Shown: positions 7,254 to 15,926 of the stretch, in pieces
How positions within the stretch are numbered: position 1 is the stretch's first letter
Layout: each line of letters begins with the position of its first letter
Origin: Oscillospiraceae bacterium
GTDB lineage: Bacteria > Bacillota > Clostridia > Oscillospirales > Oscillospiraceae
Length of the DNA stretch: 44,862 nt
Assembly (NCBI GenBank): GCA_009780175.1
Contig: WRAO01000020.1
Span: forward strand, 1 to 44,862
Direction: 5' to 3'
Notes under the pieces: model-generated
What the model saw: the letters and a program-made list of their open reading frames with translations, nothing else
Told to the model about the DNA's origin: nothing
Database searches by the model: none
Program-made: the position numbers and the translations under genes

Positions 7254-8546
7254 TTATTCGGGCTTGCCGAGCAGGCGGAACATGTTTGCTTTATAGGCTT
7301 CTACACCCGGTTGATCAAAGGGGTTGACGCCTTGGATGGAGGCGGAGAGCGCGGCAGAGAATTGGAAGAAGTAGACGAGCCAGCCGAAGGCCGTGTCGCT
7401 CATGTCTGGCAGGGAAAGGCCCATGACGGGAACGCCGCCGTCTACATGAGCTTTGACGGTGGCTTGGCGTGCGATTTGGTTGATGGAATCGACGCTGCGG
7501 CCCGCGAGGTAGTTGAGGCCGTCGTAATCTTCCGCGATGGGGGGGACTTTAATGTCTCGGCGGAAGCTGTCAAAAGAGACGACGGTTTCCATCAGGTTTC
7601 TTGAGCCGTCTTGGAGGTATTGGCCCATGGCGTGCAGGTCTGCGGAGAAGTCTACGCTGGAGGGGAAGATGCCGCCATGGCTTTTGCCCTCGCTCTCGCC
7701 GAAGAGCTGCCGCCACCATTCAGCCATGAAACGGAAAGCTGGCTCAAAACTGGCGAGCACTTCGATGTTCCGCCCCTCGGCGTAGAGCGCCTGCCGGACT
7801 GCGGCGTATTGCCAGACGGGGTTGTCAAAGCTCTTGTCTACCAAATAGGTCTTCATGGCTTCGAACGCGCCAGCCATCACTTTGTCGATGTCGATCCCGG
7901 CGGTTGCCATGGGTAGAAGGCCCGCCGCGGTGAGGATGCTGTAGCGGCCGCCGATGCGGTCTGGGATTTTGAAGCTTTCGAAGCCCTCTTTGTCGGCCCA
8001 TTTGCGGAGGGAGCCTTTGCCGCGGTCTGTGGTGACGTAGATCCGGCCTTTGGCGCCGATATCGCCGTAGCGGCTTTCGAGGAAGTTTTTGAATACGCGA
8101 AACGCGATGCCCGGCTCTAGCGTGCCGCCGGATTTGGAGACGACATTGATGGAGAAGTTTTTATCCTTCAGCAGGTGCCCAATTTCGTTGATGTGCTCGG
8201 CGGAGAGATTGTTGCCGACAAAATAGATGTTGGGCGTATATTTCGAGGTCAGATTATAGTTCGGTGAGCGCAGGAGCTCGATTCCCGCTCTGGCCCCGAG
8301 ATAGGAGCCGCCTACGCCGATGACGAGGAGCACATCTGCCTCGGATTTGATTTTTTCCGCCGCCTGTTTGATGCGGCGGAACTCGTCTTTATCGTAGGTT
8401 TCGGGCAGATTCATCCAGGTGGTGAAGTCGTAGTCTACGCCGTAGTTGTTGACCAGTGTGTCGTGGATTTGGCCCACTTGTTCGGTCTTTTGCCACTGGG
8501 ATTTTTCTAAAAATGGGGATACCCCTGATAGATCGAGTTTAATCAT
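7254..8546 (-). CDS. pgi: Glucose-6-phosphate isomerase
   Basis: 430 residues, typical of the shorter bacterial Pgi. Signature pieces are VLLVIGVGGSYLGARAGIELL, INVVSKSGGTLEPGIAFRVF and the C-terminal GVNPFDQPGVEAYK that carries the conserved active-site Gln and Lys. It interconverts glucose-6-phosphate and fructose-6-phosphate in the cytoplasm. AGGAGG stands 10 nt before the ATG. DacF lies upstream on the same strand, separated by a terminator. Confidence 0.96.
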   Translation of the reverse strand: MIKLDLSGVSPFLEKSQWQKTEQVGQIHDTLVNNYGVDYDFTTWMNLPETYDKDEFRRIKQAAEKIKSEADVLLVIGVGGSYLGARAGIELLRSPNYNLTSKYTPNIYFVGNNLSAEHINEIGHLLKDKNFSINVVSKSGGTLEPGIAFRVFKNFLESRYGDIGAKGRIYVTTDRGKGSLRKWADKEGFESFKIPDRIGGRYSILTAAGLLPMATAGIDIDKVMAGAFEAMKTYLVDKSFDNPVWQYAAVRQALYAEGRNIEVLASFEPAFRFMAEWWRQLFGESEGKSHGGIFPSSVDFSADLHAMGQYLQDGSRNLMETVVSFDSFRRDIKVPPIAEDYDGLNYLAGRSVDSINQIARQATVKAHVDGGVPVMGLSLPDMSDTAFGWLVYFFQFSAALSASIQGVNPFDQPGVEAYKANMFRLLGKPE

Positions 8547-8575
8547 CGATGGAAGCCTCCTCTTGTGTGCCGTTC

Positions 8576-8607
8576 AAAAAGCGGAGGAGCGGGATGGCCC
8601 GCTCCTC
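8576..8607 (-). terminator. Intrinsic terminator after dacF
   Basis: On the minus strand GAGGAGCGGG (8607-8598) pairs with CCCGCTCCTC (8593-8584) over a 4-nt loop, followed by CGCTTTTT. It ends the dacF transcript before pgi. Confidence 0.8.
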
Positions 8608-8643
8608 ATCCGTATTCCGTATTTTACCGCAAAATTCCAAATT

Positions 8644-9831
8644 TTACAATCCACCCGTGAAGAGAAGTCGCAAAAATTTCTGGAACACCTGGACTAGGGA
8701 GATTTTTTCCACCGCATCGCCCGCCACGAGCGGGATTACGGCGACGATGGCGTCTCCGTCTGAAACGGTCAGTGTGCCGAGTTCTTGGCCCGCTGCTACC
8801 GGGGCGGGGATGAAGTCTGGCAGTTCCACGATCTGTGTCACGTTGGATGCTGTGCGCCGTTCGAGGAGCAGGCGCGGATGGCCGCCTAGGATGGGTTGGA
8901 CGGTGTCTGCCTCCCCGAGTTCTACGCGGATGGGGGGCAATACGGCCTCGGGCCTGACGTCTATCAGCGTGTAGTTGGCGAAGGCGAAGTTGAGCAGGGC
9001 CTGTGCTGACTCGAAACGTTGTGCGCTGGTTGCGCCGTGGAGGACGACGGCGATATATTCTACGCCGTTTCGTTCGGCGGTGGCGGCGAGGCAGTACATG
9101 GCTGTTTGGGTGAAGCCGGTTTTGAGGCCGGTTGCGCCTTCGAAGTAGTAGATGAGGCGGTTTGTGTTGCTTAGGCCGAACTCACCATTTCGGACGGTGT
9201 CCATCCAAATCATGGAGAACTCGCGCACAAGTTCGTGTTGGATGAGCGCGCGGCTCATCAGGGCGACGTCTCTGGCGGTGACGTGGCTTTCTCTGGCGTC
9301 CATCGGCAGGCCGGTGCTGTTGAGGAAGACGCTGTTGACCATACCGAGTTCTGCGGCCCGTTGGTTCATCCGGGCGACGAAGGCTTCCTCCGTTCCGGCG
9401 ACATGTTCGGCCATCGCGACGGACGCGTCGTTCGCGGAGGAGACGACGATGGCTTTGAGCATATCGCGCGCGGTCATCTGTTCGCCTTCTTCCAGATAGA
9501 TCTGTGAGCCGCCCATGCTGGCGGCGTGGCGGGAGGTGGTGATGATATCGTCTAAACTGAGCCGCCCGGCTTCGATTTCTTCGAGGACGAGCAGGGTGGT
9601 CATGATTTTTGTGATGCTTGCCGGCGGGGTCGGTGTGTCCGCGTCTTGCTCGAAGAGGACGGCTCCGGTTTCTTTTTCCATCAAGATCGCGAAGGGTACG
9701 TCGACGCTGATTGACGGTGCCGCGACCGGAATGACCTCCGGCTCCCACGGATTTCCACTCCAAAATGCGCTTGCCGGACTTGTCAGCAACAGAACCAACA
9801 ATATCCCCGCGATGATTCGCTTACCTCTCAT
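8644..9831 (-). CDS. dacF: D-alanyl-D-alanine carboxypeptidase (peptidase S11, DacF type)
   Basis: 395 residues with a signal peptide (MRGKRIIAGILLVLLLTSPASA). The three penicillin-binding motifs are present: SxxK as SITK in PPASITKIMTTLLVLEE (about residue 72), SxN as SAND, and KTG as KTGFTQTAMYCLAATAERNG. A C-terminal PBP5-associated beta domain follows. It trims the terminal D-Ala of peptidoglycan stem peptides outside the membrane. GGCGAGG precedes the ATG. The dacF name follows the Bacillus/Clostridia subgroup and is less sure than the family. Confidence 0.92.
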   Translation of the reverse strand: MRGKRIIAGILLVLLLTSPASAFWSGNPWEPEVIPVAAPSISVDVPFAILMEKETGAVLFEQDADTPTPPASITKIMTTLLVLEEIEAGRLSLDDIITTSRHAASMGGSQIYLEEGEQMTARDMLKAIVVSSANDASVAMAEHVAGTEEAFVARMNQRAAELGMVNSVFLNSTGLPMDARESHVTARDVALMSRALIQHELVREFSMIWMDTVRNGEFGLSNTNRLIYYFEGATGLKTGFTQTAMYCLAATAERNGVEYIAVVLHGATSAQRFESAQALLNFAFANYTLIDVRPEAVLPPIRVELGEADTVQPILGGHPRLLLERRTASNVTQIVELPDFIPAPVAAGQELGTLTVSDGDAIVAVIPLVAGDAVEKISLVQVFQKFLRLLFTGGL

Positions 9832-9893
9832 ATTGCCTCGCCCCCTATGGATGTCCTTGGTGGATAAGTATGAGGGGAAAGGGAGGAATATAC

Positions 9894-9923
9894 TTGATTT
9901 TTCTATGCGAGGCGTGGTATAAT
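9894..9923 (+). promoter_or_regulatory. Probable promoter of tRNA-Gly
   Basis: TTGATT (9894-9899), 18-nt spacer and TATAAT (9918-9923), on the plus strand about 145 nt before the tRNA and diverging from dacF. Confidence 0.55.
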
Positions 9924-9984
9924 GTGTGCGGTTCGCAAGCCAACAAGCCCTTGACCTTAACCCCGTCGGAGACTAGGGGGAAGG

Positions 9985-10010
9985 TCGAAGGGGGACTAGT
10001 CCCCCTTCGA
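9985..10010. repeat. 26-bp perfect palindrome in the tRNA leader
   Basis: TCGAAGGGGGACT is followed directly by its reverse complement AGTCCCCCTTCGA with no loop. It stands between the promoter and the tRNA-Gly gene and has no T run. It may be a hairpin in the precursor or an insertion footprint. Confidence 0.5.
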
Positions 10011-10036
10011 AGGCGCATCGTGAGCGAAGCGAACTA

Positions 10037-10060
10037 ATACGTTTTCCATAGAAAACGTAT
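10037..10060. repeat. Inverted repeat just upstream of tRNA-Gly
   Basis: ATACGTTTTC (10037-10046) and GAAAACGTAT (10051-10060) form a perfect 10-bp stem with loop CATA, 8 nt before the mature tRNA 5' end. It could be a processing or insulating hairpin of the tRNA precursor. Confidence 0.5.
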
Positions 10061-10068
10061 GCGCCTAA

Positions 10069-10142
10069 GCGGGTGTAGTTCAATGGCAGAATTCCAGCTT
10101 CCCAAGCTGGCAGCGTGGGTTCGATTCCCATCACCCGCTCCA
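10069..10142 (+). tRNA. tRNA-Gly, anticodon CCC
   Basis: The acceptor strand GCGGGTG pairs with CACCCGC, followed by discriminator T and an encoded CCA (10140-10142). The anticodon stem CCAGC/GCTGG encloses the loop TTCCCAA, giving anticodon CCC at 10101-10103, which reads GGG glycine codons. The T-arm GTGGGTTCGATTCCCAT is canonical. Confidence 0.97.
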
Positions 10143-10330
10143 ATGCTCGCTCTCGGGGCAGCTCCATTCCGTTTCCGGCTTCAGCCTGCGGCTTTTGCCG
10201 AAAACTGCATTGCGCAATCCCGTCGCTGCGCCCCAAAACCGAACCCACTCCGTTGGGCTTCGGTTTTGTTTTTGAAGGGCAAGGGCGTTTGAAGAGAATC
10301 CGACTTTTTAGGCGAGATCGGAGGATGTAT

Positions 10331-10840
10331 ATGAAGTGGCTCTATGAACACACGTCCGATAATGCGGCGCGCTACATAGTAGGTACGGTTGGAGAACGGC
10401 CCTTGATCTGTTTTGGAATTAATCCGAGTACGGCGGAGCCGAATCGTTTGGATCCGACGGTGAATTTGGTGCGACGGCAGGCGGAAGAGCGAGGCTATGA
10501 CAGCTTTGTGATGCTCAATGTCTATCCGCAACGGGCGACGGATCCGGATGATTTGCACAAAGCGCCTTGCCCGGTGTTGCAGGCGGAAAATGAACGCCAA
10601 ATCGCTGGGCTGATTGATGGCAAGGCGTATACGCTTTGGGCGGCTTGGGGCGCATTGATTTGTAAGCGGCCTTATCTTATTCCGTTGGTGCGGCGTATTA
10701 TTGTGTTGTCGGAATTGCAGAATTGTCAATGGGTATCGCGCGGTAAGTCAACCAAAGATGGACATCCGCACCATCCGTTATATGTGCGCAAAGAAGCGCG
10801 GTTTGAGACATTTGATGTTGGGATGTATCGGGGCTTATAG
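10331..10840 (+). CDS. DUF1643 family protein
   Basis: 169 residues. It carries the family signature ICFGINPSTAEPNRLDPTVNLVRR near residues 25-48 and a later AAWGALICKRPYL segment; DUF1643 proteins are compact, soluble and of unknown function, common in phages and bacteria. GGAGG at 10319-10323 is 7 nt before ATG 10331 but only 1 nt before ATG 10325, so 10331 is preferred. It lies 190 bp after the tRNA and ends in a terminator. Confidence 0.8.
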   Translation: MKWLYEHTSDNAARYIVGTVGERPLICFGINPSTAEPNRLDPTVNLVRRQAEERGYDSFVMLNVYPQRATDPDDLHKAPCPVLQAENERQIAGLIDGKAYTLWAAWGALICKRPYLIPLVRRIIVLSELQNCQWVSRGKSTKDGHPHHPLYVRKEARFETFDVGMYRGL

Positions 10841-10844
10841 AAAA

Positions 10845-10874
10845 ACGGGGAGCTGTTTGGCTCCCCGCTTTTGT
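10845..10874. terminator. Bidirectional terminator between DUF1643 gene and symporter gene
   Basis: CGGGGAGC (10846-10853) pairs with GCTCCCCG (10860-10867), flanked by an A run on the left and CTTTTG on the right. It serves the two convergent genes. Confidence 0.75.
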
Positions 10875-10889
10875 TTGTGCGGTGTTTGA

Positions 10890-12083
10890 TTAAAACACAG
10901 TCTTCTGCTCTTCCTCCAACGTCAGGCCATGCGACTCCGTGTACTTGGACAACGTCATCATCATCGGCCCATCGCTGGTGATGTTGCAGGCGGTGCCGAA
11001 GCTGTCTTGGAGGGCGAAGATGGCGAGCATGAGGCCGATGCCGATTTCGTCGAAGCCTAAGACGGCTGTGATGAGGCCCAGCGACGCCATGAGCGTACCG
11101 CCGGGGACACCGGGGGCGGCCACGGCGAAAATGGCGACGAGCGGGACGAAGAGGAGCATGGTCCCGAGATCTGGCAGAGCGCCATATAGTACTTGGGAGA
11201 CTGTCGTGGCGAGGAAAACGATGCTGATGATCGAGCCGGGCATGTGGATGTGGGCGAAGAGCGGGATGCCGAAGCTGACCACGTTTTGATCTAGATTCTT
11301 CGCATTTGACGCCGCGCGCAAGGCTACCGGCAAGGTGGCGGCGGAGGACATGGTGCCGAAAGCGGTGAGCCAGGCGGGGCCATAGTGGCGGATGACTTCG
11401 ATGGGGTTACGCCCCGAATAGAGTGTGGCCACTATATAGAGAACCGCGATCCAGAGGACGTGGACAGCGAAGATGATGCCGATGACTTGCAGGAATACGG
11501 GCAACTGGACGGTGATGCGGCCTTGGTAGGCGAGGGTCGCGAAGGTCGCGCAGATGAAGATGGGCAGGATGGGGATGACCACTTTCCGCACGATGGCCAG
11601 TACGATTTGCTGGAATTCTTCCAAGAGAGTTGCGAAGGTGTTTGACTTGGTCCACACAACGGCAAGGCCGACTAAGAGCGCGAGAGCCAAGGCGCTCATG
11701 ACGGGCATGATCTGCGGGATGTTGAGCGTGAATACCATGGGAGGCAGGGCATTTGCGCCGGCTGCGGCGTCCGCGATGGAGAGGTGCGGGATGATGGCGC
11801 GGCCCGCGAACATGGAGAGGAATCCGGCGCCGACCACCGAGGTATACGCCAAGATCAGGGACAGCCCGAGGAGGCGGGAGGCGTGTTTGCCCATCCGCGC
11901 GATCGAGGGGGCGACAGAGCCGAGGATGATAAGCGGCACGGCGAAGAACACGATCTGCCCCGAGATGTGGCGGATGCTGTCGATCACGGTGATTACCGTC
12001 TCGTTGACATAGGAGCCCAGCGCGATGCCGATTGCGAGTGCGATTAGTAGGCGAACGGGTAGAGATTTGAGGAATCGAGCCAT
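10890..12083 (-). CDS. Dicarboxylate/amino acid:cation symporter (DAACS family)
   Basis: 397 residues with about eight membrane segments and two re-entrant loops. The serine-rich hairpin GTMSSAATLPVALRA (about residue 260) and the C-terminal LQDSFGTACNITSDGPMMMTL are the substrate/cation-site signatures of the GltP/SstT/DctA superfamily. It would import glutamate, aspartate, serine or a C4-dicarboxylate with Na+ or H+; the substrate cannot be read from the sequence. The ATG at 12083 with AAGGTGG 8 nt upstream is preferred over the upstream in-frame start at 12161, which would lie within the promoter. It has a good promoter at 12133-12161. Confidence 0.9.
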   Translation of the reverse strand: MARFLKSLPVRLLIALAIGIALGSYVNETVITVIDSIRHISGQIVFFAVPLIILGSVAPSIARMGKHASRLLGLSLILAYTSVVGAGFLSMFAGRAIIPHLSIADAAAGANALPPMVFTLNIPQIMPVMSALALALLVGLAVVWTKSNTFATLLEEFQQIVLAIVRKVVIPILPIFICATFATLAYQGRITVQLPVFLQVIGIIFAVHVLWIAVLYIVATLYSGRNPIEVIRHYGPAWLTAFGTMSSAATLPVALRAASNAKNLDQNVVSFGIPLFAHIHMPGSIISIVFLATTVSQVLYGALPDLGTMLLFVPLVAIFAVAAPGVPGGTLMASLGLITAVLGFDEIGIGLMLAIFALQDSFGTACNITSDGPMMMTLSKYTESHGLTLEEEQKTVF

Positions 12084-12132
12084 AATGAAACCACCTTCAC
12101 ACGGGATGTTTGACATGGGTTTAGTTTTTTGT

Positions 12133-12161
12133 AGTATACGCTCTCCGTTCGGTTTTGTCAC
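12133..12161 (-). promoter_or_regulatory. Sigma-A promoter for the symporter gene
   Basis: GTGACA (12161-12156), 17-nt spacer and TATACT (12138-12133) on the minus strand, about 50 nt before the ATG at 12083. Confidence 0.7.
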
Positions 12162-12178
12162 TCTTTTTTTGGTTTTTC

Positions 12179-12207
12179 TTGCTTTGCGAGAGGGGGTGTG
12201 GTAGACT
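12179..12207 (+). promoter_or_regulatory. Candidate promoter for the 60-residue protein and cupin genes
   Basis: TTGCTT (12179-12184), 17-nt spacer and TAGACT (12202-12207), about 50 nt before the ATG at 12256. The match is moderate. Confidence 0.4.
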
Positions 12208-12255
12208 CAAAGGTGCTGTAATAACAGGTTGAATCACATAAACGGAGGGATTGTT

Positions 12256-12438
12256 ATGCCAGATTATAAGGCTATGTATTTCCGGTTATCAGGGCGAATG
12301 GCAACTGCCGTAGAGGCACTAGAGGCAACCACCGGTGCACTTGTAACAATCACAGAAAAACTCAAACAAGCACAACTGGAAGCGGAAGAGATGTATATTG
12401 AGAGTGACGATCACGACGACGAGGAGACTGGGTCATGA
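12256..12438 (+). CDS. Small conserved-looking protein of unknown function
   Basis: 60 residues beginning MPDYKAMYFRLSGRMATAVEALE, predicted mostly helical, with a strongly acidic C-terminus (ESDDHDDEETGS). The ATG follows GGAGGG closely. Its stop overlaps the cupin start as ATGA, so the two are translationally coupled. I recall similar short MPDYxxMYFRLF-type proteins in Bacillota genomes but no function. Confidence 0.65.
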   Translation: MPDYKAMYFRLSGRMATAVEALEATTGALVTITEKLKQAQLEAEEMYIESDDHDDEETGS

Positions 12439-12779
12439 TTAAACAAAAAGATCAGCTCACGACGGTGACAGCCAGCAATGTGCGGGGCGGGAATGGGGAT
12501 ATATTCCGGACTGTCGTTTTTGCCGAGGAGGAACTGCTTGACAAGGCCACCATGGTCGCGCTTATCACGGTGCCGCCCGGGAGTTCGGCGGGAGAGCATG
12601 CGCATGGACCGGACGCGGAACTATATTATATCATCTCCGGCACCTTGCGTCTGACGGATGACGGGATTACCAAGGACCTCGTGGCGGGGGATGCTGTATT
12701 TACAGGTGGCGGAGCTTCGCACAGCGTGGAGAATGTGAGCGATAAGGATGCTTCCATGCTTGCGGTTGTTATTAAGTAA
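12435..12779 (+). CDS. Cupin-domain protein
   Basis: 114 residues forming a single conserved beta-barrel. Cupin motif 1 is GEHAHGPDAELYYIISG (metal ligands His, His, Glu) and motif 2 is GDAVFTGGGASHSVENVSD (ligand His). The enzyme or binding role is unknown. It is coupled to the preceding 60-residue gene by an ATGA overlap and closed by a strong bidirectional terminator. Confidence 0.88.
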   Translation: MIKQKDQLTTVTASNVRGGNGDIFRTVVFAEEELLDKATMVALITVPPGSSAGEHAHGPDAELYYIISGTLRLTDDGITKDLVAGDAVFTGGGASHSVENVSDKDASMLAVVIK

Positions 12780-12784
12780 AATGA

Positions 12785-12823
12785 AAAGAGGGCTCCACTT
12801 CGTTTGAAGTGGAGCCCTTTCTT
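12785..12823. terminator. Bidirectional terminator between cupin and SDR genes
   Basis: AAAGAGGGCTCCACTTC (12785-12801) pairs with GAAGTGGAGCCCTTT (12806-12820), with flanking A and T runs, between convergent genes. Confidence 0.9.
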
Positions 12824-12832
12824 GTTTGGGGA

Positions 12833-13621
12833 TTAGTAGGCTTTAATCATGCCGCCGTCGAAGAGGATGGTTTGGCCGGTCAGGTAGGTATTTGCGGCGG
12901 AGCAGAGGAAGGCGGCGACACGGCCGTATTCGTCCGGTGTGCCGTAGCGGCCGAGCGGGATGTTGTTGATGTGGCTGGCGCGGACATCGTCAATCGAAAT
13001 GCCTTGTTTCTCCGCGGTGAGGATGTTCACTTGCTCGAGACGCGCGGTAGAAACGCGGGCGGGGCCGAGGGTGTTGATGAGGATGTTTTCCGGGCCGAGT
13101 TCTTGCGAGAGGGTCTTTGCAAGGCCGACGACGCCTGAGCGGATCGAGTTAGAGAGCATGAGCCCTTCCACCATGACTTTGACAGAGGAGGAGGTGGAGT
13201 TGAGGATTCTGCCCTCGCCGAGTTCGCGCATATAGGGCAACACTTCGCGGATGGTGCGTACGTAGCTGAGCAGGCAGAGCTCGAAGGCGTCTTGCCAGTT
13301 TTGGTCGTCCAAAACGTCGAAGGTGCCGGGTTTTGGGCCGCCGGTGTTGTTGACGAGGGCGTAGATGGGGCCGTTTTTCTCAGCGGCGGTTTTGACGAGG
13401 TTCTTGATATCGTCCGCGCTGGTGATGCTGCCGACGAAATACTCGACGCGGTTGCCAGTTTCTTTTTCGATGTCGGCCTGCGCTTCTTTCAGTTGATCTT
13501 CAAAAGGCGAAAAGATCATGACTTTTGCTTCTTCGCGGGCCAATTCCAGCGCAACTGCCTTGCCCAAACCACTGCTGGATGCCATTACCAGGGCGCTCTT
13601 TCCTTTTAATCCGAGATCCAT
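12833..13621 (-). CDS. SDR-family protein with a non-canonical active site
   Basis: 262 residues with a Rossmann fold: the dinucleotide loop reads ASSSGLGKA in place of TGxxxGxG, then YALVNNTGG (NNAG-like) and the C-terminal TYLTGQTILFDGG. Where classical SDRs have YxxxK, the aligned segment is SNSIRSGVVGLAKTLS, so the catalytic Tyr is Ser/Asn and the Lys is Arg. The protein is therefore either an SDR subfamily with a different mechanism or a non-catalytic member. It is often annotated as 3-oxoacyl-ACP reductase, which I would not trust here. GAGGAGG lies before the ATG and a promoter lies at 13669-13697. Confidence 0.85.
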   Translation of the reverse strand: MDLGLKGKSALVMASSSGLGKAVALELAREEAKVMIFSPFEDQLKEAQADIEKETGNRVEYFVGSITSADDIKNLVKTAAEKNGPIYALVNNTGGPKPGTFDVLDDQNWQDAFELCLLSYVRTIREVLPYMRELGEGRILNSTSSSVKVMVEGLMLSNSIRSGVVGLAKTLSQELGPENILINTLGPARVSTARLEQVNILTAEKQGISIDDVRASHINNIPLGRYGTPDEYGRVAAFLCSAANTYLTGQTILFDGGMIKAY

Positions 13622-13668
13622 TTATATTGCCTCCTCAAAAAATGCGTTTTCTTGCTGTGCGTACCGCC

Positions 13669-13697
13669 AAGATACCATAAGCTGTTTCGCATTGCAA
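13669..13697 (-). promoter_or_regulatory. Candidate promoter for the SDR gene
   Basis: TTGCAA (13697-13692), 17-nt spacer and TATCTT (13674-13669) on the minus strand, about 50 nt before the start codon. Confidence 0.55.
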
Positions 13698-14204
13698 GGG
13701 GCCTGGATCTCGCTGCGTACTGGCCTTGCGGTGAATTCGTACGAATGAATTTGGCTATTTTCGGGATTCTTGAAAGGCGAGCCGCTCCGTTTCGTTGCGG
13801 CATTTTTTAATGCTCGACCGGGTTGTATCATGGCTATTGATATCAAAACGCCTCTTTTCACCTTTCGGCTATGCAAAAAATCTAGTATAGTGTGCATTTG
13901 TCCTATCAGTTTGTGCAGAATCGTCAGAGAAACCGACTTTTCTCGGCTTTGCAAAAGGGGTATCATGAAAGAAATAGAGTTCGAAACATCCCTTCGAAAT
14001 CATCATACAAATTAAGAATTAAATCTTACCTTCCCTGACGAAATTGCGAATAAATGCTAAAAAATATTAGAAAAGTTAGTGCATTTCGTAAAATCGAGAT
14101 TACTGTCTTGCAAAAAGGCCTTGCGTGTGATAAAAATATGTATGATGTACATATCTTTATAAGCTTGAAAACGTGAAATGAAAATGAAAAAGGAGAAAAG
14201 GATT
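13698..14204. other. Intergenic region upstream of the TRAP operon
   Basis: About 500 bp that become AT-rich towards the right. It holds a 12-bp palindrome ATTCGTACGAAT (13735-13746), a pair of TTCGAAA words near 13980-13998, and a weak promoter-like TTGCAA (14108-14113), 17-nt spacer, TAAAAA (14131-14136) before dctP. Short open frames here lack convincing ribosome sites. I see no RNA gene. Confidence 0.4.
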
Positions 14205-15296
<1,092 letters not shown>

Positions 15297-15324
15297 GATT
15301 CCAAGTAATAGAAGTCAGTAGTAG

Positions 15325-15362
15325 AGTTCCGATCTCCTCAGGAGTGAGGAGATCGGAACTTT
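15325..15362 (+). terminator. Hairpin between dctP and dctQ
   Basis: AGTTCCGATCTCCTC (15325-15339) pairs with GAGGAGATCGGAACT (15346-15360), followed by only a short TTTCT. It is probably a partial terminator or stabilising stem that yields more binding protein than permease. Confidence 0.7.
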
Positions 15363-15389
15363 CTAGCTAAACATGAGAAGGTGTAATCT

Positions 15390-15926
15390 ATGGATATGGA
15401 AAAGTTGAAATATCTCTCAGTCTTTATTAAGTATATTTGCGCAGTGTTGATGGTAGTAATCACCGCCTCGACCTTTATTCAGGTCGTCCGCAGATATATA
15501 TTCGAGTCGGTGTTCCGCTGGCCGGAAGAACTGGCTATTTATTCCATGATCTGGGTGGCGTTTTTGGGCGCCGTTCTTTGCCTGAAGGACAATGGGCATG
15601 TACGAATTGACGCAGTCATCAATCTCTTGCCAGCCAAAGTTAAGAAGTGGGTGGAAGTGTTCGGACTCTTGATGTGCTTTGGGTTTATGATGCTCCTCGC
15701 ATATAATGCGCCCGCTATGCTTACGACAGCTGGCACTATTCTCACCCCGGCCATGAGAATCCCCATGTACTTGGTATATGGCAGTGTTCTGGTCAGTGCA
15801 ATTTTGATGGTTCCATATTTTGCCGTGCTGATTTGGACCAAAATCAAAGAGGGTGCGCCTGTGCCGCAGCCGGTCGTTGCACCGCCGGTGGATGTGCAAG
15901 ATGATACGAAGGGGGAGAATTCATAA
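15390..15926 (+). CDS. dctQ: TRAP transporter small permease subunit (DctQ family)
   Basis: 178 residues with four hydrophobic segments. The DctQ signature F.QVVRRYIFESVFRWPEELAIYSMIWVAFLGA spans about residues 30-66. The acidic, Pro-rich tail is cytoplasmic or periplasmic-facing and carries no motif. The subunit supports DctM in Na+-dependent TRAP uptake. GAAGGTG lies before the ATG. The stop is followed at once by the dctM ATG. Confidence 0.92.
   Translation: MDMEKLKYLSVFIKYICAVLMVVITASTFIQVVRRYIFESVFRWPEELAIYSMIWVAFLGAVLCLKDNGHVRIDAVINLLPAKVKKWVEVFGLLMCFGFMMLLAYNAPAMLTTAGTILTPAMRIPMYLVYGSVLVSAILMVPYFAVLIWTKIKEGAPVPQPVVAPPVDVQDDTKGENS

Noticed and set aside
8621-8649. Promoter-like TTGTAA-N17-TAAAAT on the minus strand before pgi
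   Set aside because: Its transcript would run at once into the dacF terminator hairpin (8576-8607), so I doubt it drives pgi.
9973-10248. Minus-strand frame containing VMGIEPTLPAWEAGILPLNYTR
   Set aside because: It is the antisense of tRNA-Gly, a well-known false protein; there is no ribosome site.
13770-14015. 81-codon plus-strand frame before the TRAP operon
   Set aside because: No ribosome site, no recognised motif, and it lies in a region of non-coding character.
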